DNA of 64,000 bases from Borreliella japonica (GCF_900099615.1 NZ_FMTE01000004.1:124001-188000), one strand, 5' to 3'. Counted from the first letter of the stretch, positions 19,313 to 28,834 are shown. Notes: generated by a model from the letters alone, not told the origin. Made by a program: numbers and translations.

Positions 19313-21627
19313 AATTTTATTATATCCTTTTCATTTTCAAGAGAGATTTTGAGCGCTTTTTCTTTATTTGCTTTCAAAAAATACATTATTTTTTGAATTT
19401 TGAGAGTTAAGCTATAGCTTTTTATTAAGCTTGAGCTTATTTGTAAGATAAAAATAGATATTATGGCCGATAAAGTTTCAAAAGGAATATAGCTTAATGT
19501 TAAAAAGTATGTAAATGCCAATAGTGTTCCGTAAAGTATTTGTTCAAATTTAAAGTGTGGTGTTATTTGCACTTCTGTTGCCATTGTAAATATTAAGAGC
19601 ATTGGTACTGGAGAAATAAGCAATGTTAACATATCCGAGCTGATGTGGCTTAGCATTCCCATATTATGTGCTATGTATGAGATTGTCATCAAGCTTATAT
19701 AAAATGACAATGGTATTAATTTGTTAATTATATATTTGCCAACTATTAATAAGAGTCCAAAATAAAGCAAGATTGGAGATATTTTTTTTTCATTATTAAC
19801 TCCTAAGAGACTTTCAATATGAAATCTCGTGACAATGGTATTGAAAACAGAAAAAATGTTTTTATTTAAAAAGTTTTCAATTGCATCGATTTTTTTATTT
19901 TCATGTTTTGTGAAGGTATGTAAACTTTTTAAATTTTTTATGGTTGGATTTGTGTCTATTATTTCATTCCAGGTTGGAATTATTGGTACTGATCTTTTAA
20001 GCTCTTCTTGATAGGTTTGCTTAAAACTGACTGGAAAATTTAATGCAAAAAACATAAAAGAAATTAATATAGGATTTACTAAAAATGCTGAAAGTCTTAA
20101 AAAGTAAAAAAATACTAAAAAAGCAAATAGTAAGGATGTTATTTTTAGTGTAATTTCTAAATTTAAAGGTAATATAATGCTTATTATTAAGGCATTGTAA
20201 ATAAAAAAAGACAGACATTTGTAATTAATTTTTAGCATTATTGGTATATAGATTGCTATGCTAATAAGTATTAATAGCAAAGTATCTGTCATGAATTTTG
20301 TATTATTTAGGAAAGAAAATATTAGACTAGGCAATAATGATAGTATGATAGTAGAGTATATGTCTTTTAAATTGTTTTCAGTGTATATTACTTCATTTAT
20401 TAGATTTTCATTTAGAATTTTGCCTTTAATTTCTTTTTGAACTTTATGTATTTCTTCTTCTACTTCTTTGTCCGTATATTTAAATATTTTTAATTTGCCA
20501 TTATCATTTATTTTTTCATTTTTTAAGTATGAAAAAATAATATTTTCTATTTGTAATGGCGAAAAACTAGATATAAACAATGCTTTGATTTTGTCATATA
20601 TTGACTTTTTCTTTAATATGGTAAAACTATAAATATCTCTTGTTATTGGTATATTTAATGTTTTAATTTTTATTTTGTTGGCTGGATTGTTTAAAAAAAT
20701 TTCATATTTTTTTGTATCAATTTTTTCATTTATTATTTGGCTTAAAGAAGTTCCAATTTTTACCTTCAGTATTCTACTTTTTATTTTTTTATTTCCATTT
20801 ATAGCTATAAATTTTTCTTTATAGGGATTGTTGTTTTTTATAACAAGATTTGTATTGTATAGATCTTCAATATTTGCTAATAAAATATTGTTGTTGGGGT
20901 TTATGTCATCTTTTGCATTTTTGTTATTGTATAAAAAGTGCATTATCATTTCATGATTTGTATAAGGGTATGCATTTTCTAAAGATTTAATTTTTATTTT
21001 TCTGTTTTTAAAAACACTCAATTTTTCGAATTCTTTTTTCAATTTGTCTTTATTTGATATTATTGTTATTTCTTTGAATTTAAATATTTTGTCGATTATT
21101 TGGAATCCTGAAAGAATCTCTTCTAATTTTTCTGCCATTAGTGCTTCTGAAATATTTGTAAATCCATCTTTTCCATTTGTTAATAAAATCATTTTGTCTA
21201 TTTTTTTACATTTGTTTATAAATTGAAATAAAGAATTTTCGTTAAACCAAGGAATTCCCAGTTGAATTAATTTTGATAGGGTTTTTTCTCTTGAGATTTC
21301 GTCTTCAATTGTGTCTTTTTCGGTTTTTATTTTTCCTTGAAATTTGATTAATGCTGATTTTAATTTTTTTCCATCTGGAAAGTTGGCCGTGTATATTTTT
21401 TCTACTATTCCAGATATTGGAGTGTATGTGTATAGCTCTATGTTTGAATTTTTCGATAAAATTTGATTTTCTTCTATTTTTTGGTTTTCAATTATGTATA
21501 TTATGGATTTTGAATTTTCTGTTTCAAGTGGTATTAGGACATACTCAGGTATTTGAATTTCATCAATGCGCATCTCGTATTTATTATATTTTTTAAAAAT
21601 TGTTTTTACTTTTTCTAAGTCAAGCAT
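19309..21627 (-). CDS. RnfC-RnfD-like fusion protein, Fe-S and flavin/NADH motifs lost
   Basis: Residues 1-340 follow the RnfC layout. There is a barrel-sandwich region (TYTPISGIVEKIY, ~67-79) and a segment LLTNGKDGFTNISEALMAE (~148-166) where RnfC normally has ECEPY. YPYTNHEMIMHFL (~220) aligns with YPQGGEKQLI, and a SLBB-like part with VKIGTSLSQII (~289) follows. The tandem CxxCxxC clusters of RnfC are absent. Residues ~424-750 are a hydrophobic domain like RnfD: LLPSLIFSF, LSAFLVNPILISFMFFALNF, LLYFGLLLIVGKY and TMATEVQITP, the last in place of MATDPVTSP. Only two cysteines occur (C140 and C471). I infer a redox-inactive or remodelled Rnf relative. Confidence 0.62.
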   Translation of the reverse strand: MLDLEKVKTIFKKYNKYEMRIDEIQIPEYVLIPLETENSKSIIYIIENQKIEENQILSKNSNIELYTYTPISGIVEKIYTANFPDGKKLKSALIKFQGKIKTEKDTIEDEISREKTLSKLIQLGIPWFNENSLFQFINKCKKIDKMILLTNGKDGFTNISEALMAEKLEEILSGFQIIDKIFKFKEITIISNKDKLKKEFEKLSVFKNRKIKIKSLENAYPYTNHEMIMHFLYNNKNAKDDINPNNNILLANIEDLYNTNLVIKNNNPYKEKFIAINGNKKIKSRILKVKIGTSLSQIINEKIDTKKYEIFLNNPANKIKIKTLNIPITRDIYSFTILKKKSIYDKIKALFISSFSPLQIENIIFSYLKNEKINDNGKLKIFKYTDKEVEEEIHKVQKEIKGKILNENLINEVIYTENNLKDIYSTIILSLLPSLIFSFLNNTKFMTDTLLLILISIAIYIPIMLKINYKCLSFFIYNALIISIILPLNLEITLKITSLLFAFLVFFYFLRLSAFLVNPILISFMFFALNFPVSFKQTYQEELKRSVPIIPTWNEIIDTNPTIKNLKSLHTFTKHENKKIDAIENFLNKNIFSVFNTIVTRFHIESLLGVNNEKKISPILLYFGLLLIVGKYIINKLIPLSFYISLMTISYIAHNMGMLSHISSDMLTLLISPVPMLLIFTMATEVQITPHFKFEQILYGTLLAFTYFLTLSYIPFETLSAIISIFILQISSSLIKSYSLTLKIQKIMYFLKANKEKALKISLENEKDIIKL

Positions 21628-21634
21628 CAGCTAA

Positions 21635-23107
21635 TTATCCTTGAATATATTTTTTATAGGTTTTTTCATTTATGTTTAAAAGAATTGTAAATCTTATTGC
21701 TTTAAATAGGAATAGCAATACAAGGAAGGGCAAAGAGAATAAGAAGAGTATTTTGTAATTTTTTTTATCTATGCTTATATTGTTCTTGTTTTCTTTATAT
21801 ATTAAGATTGGGTTTTTATTTCTTAAAAACAGATTTGCAAGCTCTTTTTTAAGAGCTTCATCAATAAATGATTTGTCTACTTCATAAACAGTTTTAGGAT
21901 TAATTTCTATCTTGTCGGTTTTGATTTCAAAGTAATTTTCTTTTATGTTTTTAGGAATTTCTCCATATTTAGCGGCAATATTGTATTTTAGTTCGTTTTG
22001 ATAAAGAATATGGGATAGGTACCCCACGATGTTAGGTATTTCTTTGTTGTATCCTAGCATTATATAAATATTGTTAGGATTTAAATAATCAAAATAATTT
22101 AATTTTTTACTGTAAAGATAGTTGATGTTTTTATAAGAATTTAGCATATAGTTTGAATAAGTGAACGGAATTAATGAGAGTGTAAATAGCAAGAGATGTA
22201 TTGCTATTTTTAGCTTTAAAGTTTTTTTTTCTTCTTTTTTTTTCTCTTTAATTTCGATAGGGAATAAGAACGTATCTTTAAAATTGCTTTCTGTTTTGAT
22301 CCAACTGAAAATTAAAAAAATGCAAAGAGTTGTTATTGCAACAAATGCAATAAAAGTGGGATCAATATTTGTAGTAAAAAAGGCTGTGATCGTAATGAAA
22401 TATAGAGTTGTGAATATAAATAAAAATAATAAGTATTTTATTTTCGTTATTAGTGTTAAGAAATTTATTTCTTTTAAATATATTTTGTTGTAATTTTTGT
22501 TAAAATTATTGATTATTGAAAATAACAAATAAGAGAGAATTACAAATGGATAAAAATACATTATTTCTTTACTTATTAGAAAGGTAAGGGATGAGATTAA
22601 TAGGAAAATTAAAGTAAATGTAGAGTTTGCTGGTTCTAAAAAAATTAATAAAATTATTATGATTAGAAATATTGTGATTGATATAAGATTAATTTTTGTT
22701 TTGTGGTCAAGAGAATGCATGTCAATATTAATATTGAGCGCTTTTTTTAGATTTTTAAAATTTATATTTTTGAACTTGTTTTCAACATAAAGAAGTTTTT
22801 TATCTGCTATGTTGAAAAGATTGGGCAGTTTTTTTAAAAATATATTTTTCCTCAGATCAAGGTTGTTTAGCTTGCTTACTTCATTTATTGTTATTGTTTT
22901 ATTTTCAGGGAAGTCTAAAATGTCAATTTTAGTTGTGTATTCTGAGATTGTTTTATACCCTTGTGAATTTATATATTCATTAGCGGTTTTTAGATCGGCT
23001 TCATTTGCAAAGTATAATGGTTTGTAATCTCCAAATTGAGCTAAATCGCAGGAATTGATAAGCGGTATTGTTGCAATTAGACATAAAAAACTTAAAAAAC
23101 GCACCAT
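21635..23107 (-). CDS. Polytopic membrane lipoprotein of unknown function
   Basis: The 490-residue protein starts with a signal peptide and a lipobox-like LINSC (C20). About 120 extracytoplasmic residues follow, then a dense group of hydrophobic helices (~140-275), further helices near 305-325, another soluble part (~330-455) and a last helix near 460-480. A lipidated N-terminus on a multi-helix protein is unusual, so the cysteine may not be lipidated. It lies 7 bp upstream of the RnfC-RnfD-like gene, which suggests a partner role. I do not recognise RnfB or RnfG in it. Function unknown. Confidence 0.7.
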   Translation of the reverse strand: MVRFLSFLCLIATIPLINSCDLAQFGDYKPLYFANEADLKTANEYINSQGYKTISEYTTKIDILDFPENKTITINEVSKLNNLDLRKNIFLKKLPNLFNIADKKLLYVENKFKNINFKNLKKALNINIDMHSLDHKTKINLISITIFLIIIILLIFLEPANSTFTLIFLLISSLTFLISKEIMYFYPFVILSYLLFSIINNFNKNYNKIYLKEINFLTLITKIKYLLFLFIFTTLYFITITAFFTTNIDPTFIAFVAITTLCIFLIFSWIKTESNFKDTFLFPIEIKEKKKEEKKTLKLKIAIHLLLFTLSLIPFTYSNYMLNSYKNINYLYSKKLNYFDYLNPNNIYIMLGYNKEIPNIVGYLSHILYQNELKYNIAAKYGEIPKNIKENYFEIKTDKIEINPKTVYEVDKSFIDEALKKELANLFLRNKNPILIYKENKNNISIDKKNYKILFLFSLPFLVLLFLFKAIRFTILLNINEKTYKKYIQG

Positions 23108-23123
23108 TTATTTTTTCCTTATG

Positions 23124-23585
23124 CTACAAACAGCATACAATATATGCAGATACTATTCCTATTATTATGCCCGTTAGAACCTCTTTCTTTTTATGTCCTT
23201 TGACCACTTTTATTTTTGTTGTGTCAATTTTTATTTCTTTTTTTAATTTTTCTGATAATGCGTTCAAATATTCTGCTTGAACTCCAGACATATATCTTAC
23301 TCCGAAAGAATCTCTTATTGTAATAAGGGCAAAGGCAAGAGCTATTATAAAATTTGTATCTATTCCTTCAGTTAATGCAATTGAGGTTGAAAGAGCAGTA
23401 ACTGTTGATGAATGACTGCTTGGCATGCCTCCTGTTTCTAGGAAAATTTTTTTTAAAAGATGTGCTGGAGTTAATTTTAACTTTCTTGTTTTTACGGTTT
23501 GGATACTATATTTGATTACTTGAGCAGAAATTCCTGATAAAAGACAAGATAAAAAAAGCTTATTTGTAAGCAATGCCCTTATCAT
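23124..23585 (-). CDS. DUF212/YuiD-type divergent PAP2-like membrane protein
   Basis: The 153-residue membrane protein belongs to the DUF212 (divergent PAP2) family. The diagnostic segment GGMPSSHSSTVTALSTS is near residue 51, where PSSH resembles the PSxH phosphatase motif of PAP2 enzymes. VRYMSGVQAEYLNAL comes later. Several hydrophobic helices are present. A lipid-phosphate phosphatase role is possible but has not been shown for the family, as far as I know. It is 13 bp after the aminopeptidase gene and 16 bp before the membrane lipoprotein gene. Confidence 0.85.
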   Translation of the reverse strand: MIRALLTNKLFLSCLLSGISAQVIKYSIQTVKTRKLKLTPAHLLKKIFLETGGMPSSHSSTVTALSTSIALTEGIDTNFIIALAFALITIRDSFGVRYMSGVQAEYLNALSEKLKKEIKIDTTKIKVVKGHKKKEVLTGIIIGIVSAYIVCCL

Positions 23586-23598
23586 TATAAACCCCCTT

Positions 23599-24837
23599 TT
23601 ATATTGCGAATTTGCCAGCTTTTATTATTGTGTATTCTTTTCCATTTTTGCTCACACCAATGACATTCAAGTCGTCGCTTCCAATCATTAAATCCGTATG
23701 TATTAATGAAACGTTGCATCCGTAAGTTAGTTTATTGGTGTCAGTTTTTAAATCTTCTTCGTTGCTTAAACAAGATGGATATGCAGCTCCCAGTGCTATG
23801 TGGCAACTTGCATTTTCATCGTATAATGTGCTGTAAAAAATAAGATTACTTTGATAAATAGGGGAACTGCTGTCAACTAGTGCTACTTCTCCTATATATT
23901 TTGCTTGAATGTCGGTTTCGATGTGCGATTTTAATATTTCTTGTTGCTTCTCATCATTACAGCCAAAGTCAACTACTTTTCCATTTTCAAATTTTAACCA
24001 TATTCCAGATATTAGTGTTCCAAGCACCATGACGGGGCGGGTGGTATATACAATTCCTTTTGTTTTTTTGTAGTTTGGAGTTGTAAAAACTTCTTCTGTT
24101 GGTATATTGGCATTGAATTCTATTTCTGTTCCTTTAACTTTTTCGCTTCCACCGGTCCATAGAGAAGTTTCAAGTAGGTATACTTCCAAGTTTGTTTTTT
24201 CGTTTTTAAAGATAACCTTTTCTAGGTTAAGTTCATTTAATATTTTGCATCTTTTGTGAAGTTTTTCTCCATGGGATTCCCATTTTTCTATTGGATTTTC
24301 TTTATCAAGTAATAATATTTTCTTTTGTATTTCGAAAAATTCTTCTAAAGTTTTATTTCCTTCTTTTTTATTTAAAACTTTAGAAGCCCATTTTGGACCT
24401 GGTGAGCAAACAACACACCAGGCTATTTCGTTGCTCATTATTGCTTGCGATAATTTTTTGCTTGCTAGATTTAAGGCTTTTTGATAAATTGACATTTTTT
24501 GACCAATGTCCTCTTTTAATGCTTCAAAATTTTCTGTATCATCGACGTTTATTCTTGCCCATTTATCTTGAACCATTTCTTCTAAGAAGCTCTTCTCAGC
24601 ATTTGGAATGAATTCTAAGCTTTCCTCTTGTGAGAATTTTAATCTTGATTTTAAAATATCAATGTCTTTAATATTTAGCTTGACATATTTAGCTCCATGT
24701 TCATAGGCCTTTTTTGCTAATATTTTCAAAAAATTGTAATTTTCGATTGAACCTTGAATTAAAACACATTGATTTTTTTGTAAATTAATTCCTTTTAAAA
24801 TTATAAGTTCTGCATATTTTGTTAAATCTGTCTCCAT
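23599..24837 (-). CDS. M29-family (thermophilic type) metallo-aminopeptidase
   Basis: This 412-residue enzyme removes N-terminal residues from peptides using two metal ions. It matches the M29 family of AmpS, PepS and aminopeptidase T. Recognisable regions are GTEIEFNANIPTEEVFTTPN with the first metal-ligand glutamates, and HIALGAAYPSCL followed by SLIHTDLMIGS near the C-terminus with the His and Asp ligands. It directly follows the HAD phosphatase gene with no gap. Borrelia has few amino-acid biosynthesis pathways, so peptide breakdown is a plausible nutrient route. Confidence 0.92.
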   Translation of the reverse strand: METDLTKYAELIILKGINLQKNQCVLIQGSIENYNFLKILAKKAYEHGAKYVKLNIKDIDILKSRLKFSQEESLEFIPNAEKSFLEEMVQDKWARINVDDTENFEALKEDIGQKMSIYQKALNLASKKLSQAIMSNEIAWCVVCSPGPKWASKVLNKKEGNKTLEEFFEIQKKILLLDKENPIEKWESHGEKLHKRCKILNELNLEKVIFKNEKTNLEVYLLETSLWTGGSEKVKGTEIEFNANIPTEEVFTTPNYKKTKGIVYTTRPVMVLGTLISGIWLKFENGKVVDFGCNDEKQQEILKSHIETDIQAKYIGEVALVDSSSPIYQSNLIFYSTLYDENASCHIALGAAYPSCLSNEEDLKTDTNKLTYGCNVSLIHTDLMIGSDDLNVIGVSKNGKEYTIIKAGKFAI

Positions 24838-25728
24838 TTATTCCTCCTGAATAGGTTCTTCTAAAACATTCTCATTAATGTAATTTGCAACAGCTTCTTC
24901 GTCATTTGTCCCTATTACTTCCAAGTAAGGCAGCATTGCTTTTAATCTATAATTTGCATTTCCCATTAGTAATCCCTTTTTTACATTTTCTAACATATCA
25001 GTATCATTAAATCCATCTCCAAAAGCTATGGTTTCGCTTAAATCAATGTTGATAGTTTTAAGAACTTCGCTTAATGCATTTCCTTTTGAGACTTTATGAT
25101 CTACAATTTCTAGCGAATTTGGAGTAGAAAGGTATGCATTTATTTCTCCTTTGTATTTTTCTAAAATCATTGCTTCATATTCTATTAGGCTTTCTTCTCT
25201 GCCAGCTAATATTATTTTTGCAACATTTTCAAAATTTTTAAGCTCACTAAAGTCTTTAATTTCTATAATTTTATTGATTGGACTGACTATTTCATGCCTA
25301 AAGATATTGGATTCTTTTTTAAATTTTTGGCATTGATCAATTGCAATTTTAGTTTTGATGTCAATATTTAATTGATCGTCGTATTGATCTGCTTTATGTA
25401 GAAAATGAGGTATGTGGCCAAATTTTTCGTCTCTTAAATTTAAAATTTTCTTTACCACTTCAGGAGATAAATTATGACTTTTTATTAATTTCCATTCTTG
25501 ATTGTAAACTTTTGCTCCGTTTAATGTAATAAAAAATGAAACTTGCAGTTGATCTATTTTTTTTGTAATTTGAGTGATTTCATTCTTACTTCTTCCTGTT
25601 GCGATTACGAATTTCTTTTTTTCTTTTGTTAATTTTTTAATTACAAGTTCTGTAAATGCTCCAATACAGCTTTTTGATAGTAAAAGAGTGCCGTCAAGAT
25701 CAGAGGCAACCGCTTTAATATTTTTCAT
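24838..25728 (-). CDS. HAD-superfamily Cof-type sugar/nucleotide phosphatase
   Basis: A cytoplasmic hydrolase of the Cof subfamily (IIB cap) of haloacid dehalogenases. Motif I is ASDLDGTLL near residue 8, motif II is VIATGRS, the motif III lysine is near HKVSKGNAL, and motif IV is IAFGDGFNDTDML. Family members dephosphorylate sugar phosphates, FMN or PLP; the substrate cannot be told here. The 296-residue protein is complete. It is first in the 13-gene minus-strand train; a TATAAT-like -10 lies upstream of it (minus strand, around 25761-25766). Confidence 0.9.
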   Translation of the reverse strand: MKNIKAVASDLDGTLLLSKSCIGAFTELVIKKLTKEKKKFVIATGRSKNEITQITKKIDQLQVSFFITLNGAKVYNQEWKLIKSHNLSPEVVKKILNLRDEKFGHIPHFLHKADQYDDQLNIDIKTKIAIDQCQKFKKESNIFRHEIVSPINKIIEIKDFSELKNFENVAKIILAGREESLIEYEAMILEKYKGEINAYLSTPNSLEIVDHKVSKGNALSEVLKTINIDLSETIAFGDGFNDTDMLENVKKGLLMGNANYRLKAMLPYLEVIGTNDEEAVANYINENVLEEPIQEE

Positions 25729-25842
25729 ATTTTATCCTTTAGGAGTTAATTTCAAGCTAAATTATATCAAATATATTTTTTTTTTTAAATTGAAAATTAT
25801 TTGGTATACTAGTATTATTAGGGTTGTATAAAGGGGATTTTT

Positions 25843-27621
25843 TTGGATATTAATAAAAGATTAGCTTTGCTTAGGGATCATATGAGAGAAAGTGGGGTTG
25901 ATGCGTATTTGGTAGCAGGTTATGATCCTCATTTTAGTGAATATTCTCATGAAAGGTATAGTACTCGCAAATTTATTACAGGCTTTTCTGGTAGCTTTGG
26001 TACGGTAATTGTAACATTATCCAAAGCTGTTCTTTTCACGGATGGTAGATATTTTTTACAGGCCGATCAAGAACTTAAGGGAACCGAAGTTGTATTAATA
26101 AAGCTTGGAGTAAAAGGATTCCCTGACATTTTTACGTATATAAATTTAAATCTCCAAGAATCAAAGCTTGGAATTTACTCTGATGAGATTAGTATAAAGT
26201 TTTATAAAGAGCTGTCTGAAAAATGTAAAAATACACATATTAAGGTTTTAAATCAAGATCTAATTGATTTAATTTGGAAATCTAGACCCCAGATTGAGTT
26301 TAGTAATATAGTTGAATTGATTGATGCTGAGAAGAATAATAAAAGAGTTGAAAAAATCAAGTCTATTTGTTTAATCTTAGAAAAAAATTTGGCGGATTTT
26401 TATGTTATTACCGCTCTTGATGAGATTGCTTGGATATTGAATTTAAGAGGGGCAGATGTTAAAAAGTCTGCATTGTTTTATTCGTTTCTTTTAATATCTA
26501 GGAACAAAGATCGAAAAAATGTTCTTTTTATTGATACAAAAAAACTTGATTCAAGAATTAAAGAAATACTTGGAATGGAAAATTTTGAAATAGATTCTTA
26601 TAGTAATTTTTACTGTTTTCTAGATCGAATAAAGCATGAAGGTAGATTTTTTGTTTCATTTTCTACTAATATTAGAGTTTTGAAAGTTCTCGGCGAGTCC
26701 AATATTATTTTTGGAGAGACTATTATAAGCAATCTTAAGGCAGTAAAAACCGATTATGAACTTCTTAAGATGAAAGAAGCGCATATTGTCGATGCTATTT
26801 GTCTGATTAAATTTTTACGTAAATTTAAAAGTCTAAGTAAGGTCGAATTGGCTGAGTTAGATGAAATAGATATTGCTGATATGCTTTTACATTTTAGGGA
26901 ATCGAGTAAAGATTTTTTTAGTTCTAGTTTTGATTCAATAGTTGGCTTTAAGGAAAATGGGGCTTTTCCCCATTATAAGCCCAAGAGAGGTAAGAAAATA
27001 AATACTAAAGGTCTTCTTTTGATTGATTCTGGAGGTTCTTATTTTGGACTTGGTACTACAGATGTTACAAGAGTTTTTCTGGTAGGGAATGCTTCTGATG
27101 AGGAAAAGCGTGACTATACTTTGGTTCTTAAAGCTTTCATTAGCCTTGCTTCTTTAAAGTTTCCATATGGATCTTCGGGGGCTTTTCTTGATGGAATTTG
27201 TAGATTGCCGCTTTTAAAAAATGAATTGAATTTTATTCATGGTACTGGACATGGTGTTGGATTTTTCCTTAATGTTCATGAACTTCCAGTTTCGATTAGT
27301 CCTGATTCTAACTATTCTTTTAAAGGTTCTGAGGTGGTTTCAATCGAGCCCGGTCTTTATAAAACATTTAGTCATGGAATAAGGATTGAAAATTTAGTTT
27401 TTGTAAAGCAAGCTTTTACAAACGACTTTGGAACTTTTTTAGAGTTTGAAAATTTAACTCTTGTTCCTTTTGAAAAAGAGTTGATAGTAAAAGAAATGCT
27501 TTCAGAAGATGAATTAAATTATATCAATAATTATCATGAATGCATATTTTTAACTTTAAAAGAGCATTTTAATGATGAATGGGAGTTAGAATTTTTAGCA
27601 AAGCTGACAAGTAAAATATGA
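25843..27621 (+). CDS. M24-family Xaa-Pro aminopeptidase
   Basis: The 592-residue enzyme would cut the bond after the first residue when the second is proline. The N-terminal creatinase-like domains are followed by the catalytic pita-bread fold. The metal ligands are visible: the two aspartates in LLIDSGGSYFGLGTTDVTRVF-type sequence, histidine in IHGTGHGVG, and glutamates in SIEPGLY and RIENL. The long form matches eukaryotic-type APP and bacterial homologues near 600 residues. The start is TTG at 25843 with AAGGGGA 5-12 nt upstream. A 4-bp overlap couples it to the next gene. Confidence 0.93.
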   Translation: MDINKRLALLRDHMRESGVDAYLVAGYDPHFSEYSHERYSTRKFITGFSGSFGTVIVTLSKAVLFTDGRYFLQADQELKGTEVVLIKLGVKGFPDIFTYINLNLQESKLGIYSDEISIKFYKELSEKCKNTHIKVLNQDLIDLIWKSRPQIEFSNIVELIDAEKNNKRVEKIKSICLILEKNLADFYVITALDEIAWILNLRGADVKKSALFYSFLLISRNKDRKNVLFIDTKKLDSRIKEILGMENFEIDSYSNFYCFLDRIKHEGRFFVSFSTNIRVLKVLGESNIIFGETIISNLKAVKTDYELLKMKEAHIVDAICLIKFLRKFKSLSKVELAELDEIDIADMLLHFRESSKDFFSSSFDSIVGFKENGAFPHYKPKRGKKINTKGLLLIDSGGSYFGLGTTDVTRVFLVGNASDEEKRDYTLVLKAFISLASLKFPYGSSGAFLDGICRLPLLKNELNFIHGTGHGVGFFLNVHELPVSISPDSNYSFKGSEVVSIEPGLYKTFSHGIRIENLVFVKQAFTNDFGTFLEFENLTLVPFEKELIVKEMLSEDELNYINNYHECIFLTLKEHFNDEWELEFLAKLTSKI

Positions 27622-28304
27622 GATTTATAATTGCATTTTTAATGATTTTAAATCAAGGATTTTCAGACTTGTTTTCTTTGTCGGAAGATATTATTTTTGA
27701 GGGCTCTTATGAGATTGCAATTAAAAAAGCCCAAAAATTGGATAAAAATGTTTTAATTTTGGTTGGCAGAGATATTAAGGAAAATCTAATAAAGAATTTT
27801 TTAAATTCTTTTAAAAATGATGAAATTATTAACACGGTATCTAAAAAAAATGTTTTCTTAGTTATCGATAAGGATAATGAAATTTTTAATAAAATTAATC
27901 TACAAAAAAGCCCCACTATTTTTTTTGTAGATTCTAAAAATGAGCAAATAAAGGCAGCTTATGTGGGAACTATTTTGAGTAGTATTCAATTTGATAAGGA
28001 TTTTTTGAGCTATCTTATGGGGGCTATAAAATCAACAAGTGTTCTAAAAAAGCAAAAAAATTATGAAATTAATACTATTGACGAGAAGATCTTTTTTTAT
28101 AAAACATTAAAAGGTGATTGGCGATTAAAGTTTGATGGTAAAGACAGAAAGCTTGTTCTTTTTGATACAGATCTTAAAGAATTTTTAGTTTTTAAAGATA
28201 TTGATGAAAACAAGCTTTATGCTATTCCTAAGTCCAGGACTGGTAATATTTATTTTTCATTATTGGGAAATGAGGAATGGAAGCTTTTTGGAAAAATAAA
28301 ATAA
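27618..28304 (+). CDS. Exported thioredoxin-fold-like protein without CxxC
   Basis: The 228-residue protein begins with a signal peptide (MRFIIAFLMILNQGFS). Its first half resembles a thioredoxin-like domain: YEIAIKKAQKLDKNVLILVG, where redox members carry CxxC shortly after this strand, then LQKSPTIFFVDSKN with the characteristic cis-proline segment. No cysteine is present, so disulfide chemistry is not expected. The C-terminal ~80 residues are of unknown type. It overlaps the M24 peptidase gene by 4 bp and precedes def by 32 bp. Fold call is by eye. Confidence 0.65.
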   Translation: MRFIIAFLMILNQGFSDLFSLSEDIIFEGSYEIAIKKAQKLDKNVLILVGRDIKENLIKNFLNSFKNDEIINTVSKKNVFLVIDKDNEIFNKINLQKSPTIFFVDSKNEQIKAAYVGTILSSIQFDKDFLSYLMGAIKSTSVLKKQKNYEINTIDEKIFFYKTLKGDWRLKFDGKDRKLVLFDTDLKEFLVFKDIDENKLYAIPKSRTGNIYFSLLGNEEWKLFGKIK

Positions 28305-28336
28305 GTGTCTTTTTTTTGAAAGAGGGATGAGTTTTT

Positions 28337-28834
28337 ATGGAAATGATATTTTATCCTAATGATTTGCTTCGTGTTAAGACAAAGCAAATCGATAATATTG
28401 ATGACAAGATCAGAGATTATGCAAAAAAGATGATAGAATTAATGGACATTAGCGGTGGAGTTGGACTCGCTGCTCCTCAGGTAGGCCTTGATTTGTCACT
28501 TTTTGTAGTTAGAGAGAATAAAATGGCAAGGCCTTTGGTTTTTATTAACCCTTTAATAACAGAGACTTCTTATGAGCTTAATTCTTACAAAGAAGGATGT
28601 TTAAGTATACCAGGAGTTTATTATGATTTAATGAGGCCTAAGGCTATTGTTGTAAATTTTTATGACGAGAATGGAAAATCTTTTACTATAGAAAATTCTG
28701 ATTTTTTGGCAAGAATTATTCAGCATGAAATGGACCATTTAAATGGAGTTCTTTTTATTGATTATTACGAAAAAAGGATAAAAAATAAATTGTTAAAGCC
28801 TTATATGAGAGAAAGAGGTCTTAAAGCAAAATGA
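28337..28834 (+). CDS. def: Peptide deformylase
   Basis: Removes the formyl group from the N-terminal methionine of new proteins. All three signature motifs are intact: GVGLAAPQVG (motif 1), EGCLSIPG with the metal-binding cysteine (motif 2) and QHEMDHLNG with the HExxH-type histidines (motif 3). At 165 residues it is full length. It overlaps fmt by 4 bp, the usual pairing: Fmt adds the formyl group that Def removes. A GAGGGATGAG stretch gives a ribosome site before the ATG. Confidence 0.97.
   Translation: MEMIFYPNDLLRVKTKQIDNIDDKIRDYAKKMIELMDISGGVGLAAPQVGLDLSLFVVRENKMARPLVFINPLITETSYELNSYKEGCLSIPGVYYDLMRPKAIVVNFYDENGKSFTIENSDFLARIIQHEMDHLNGVLFIDYYEKRIKNKLLKPYMRERGLKAK

Noticed and set aside
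25775..25800. Long T run before the M24 peptidase as a terminator
   Set aside because: No stem precedes it. It is more likely part of a promoter-rich divergent region.
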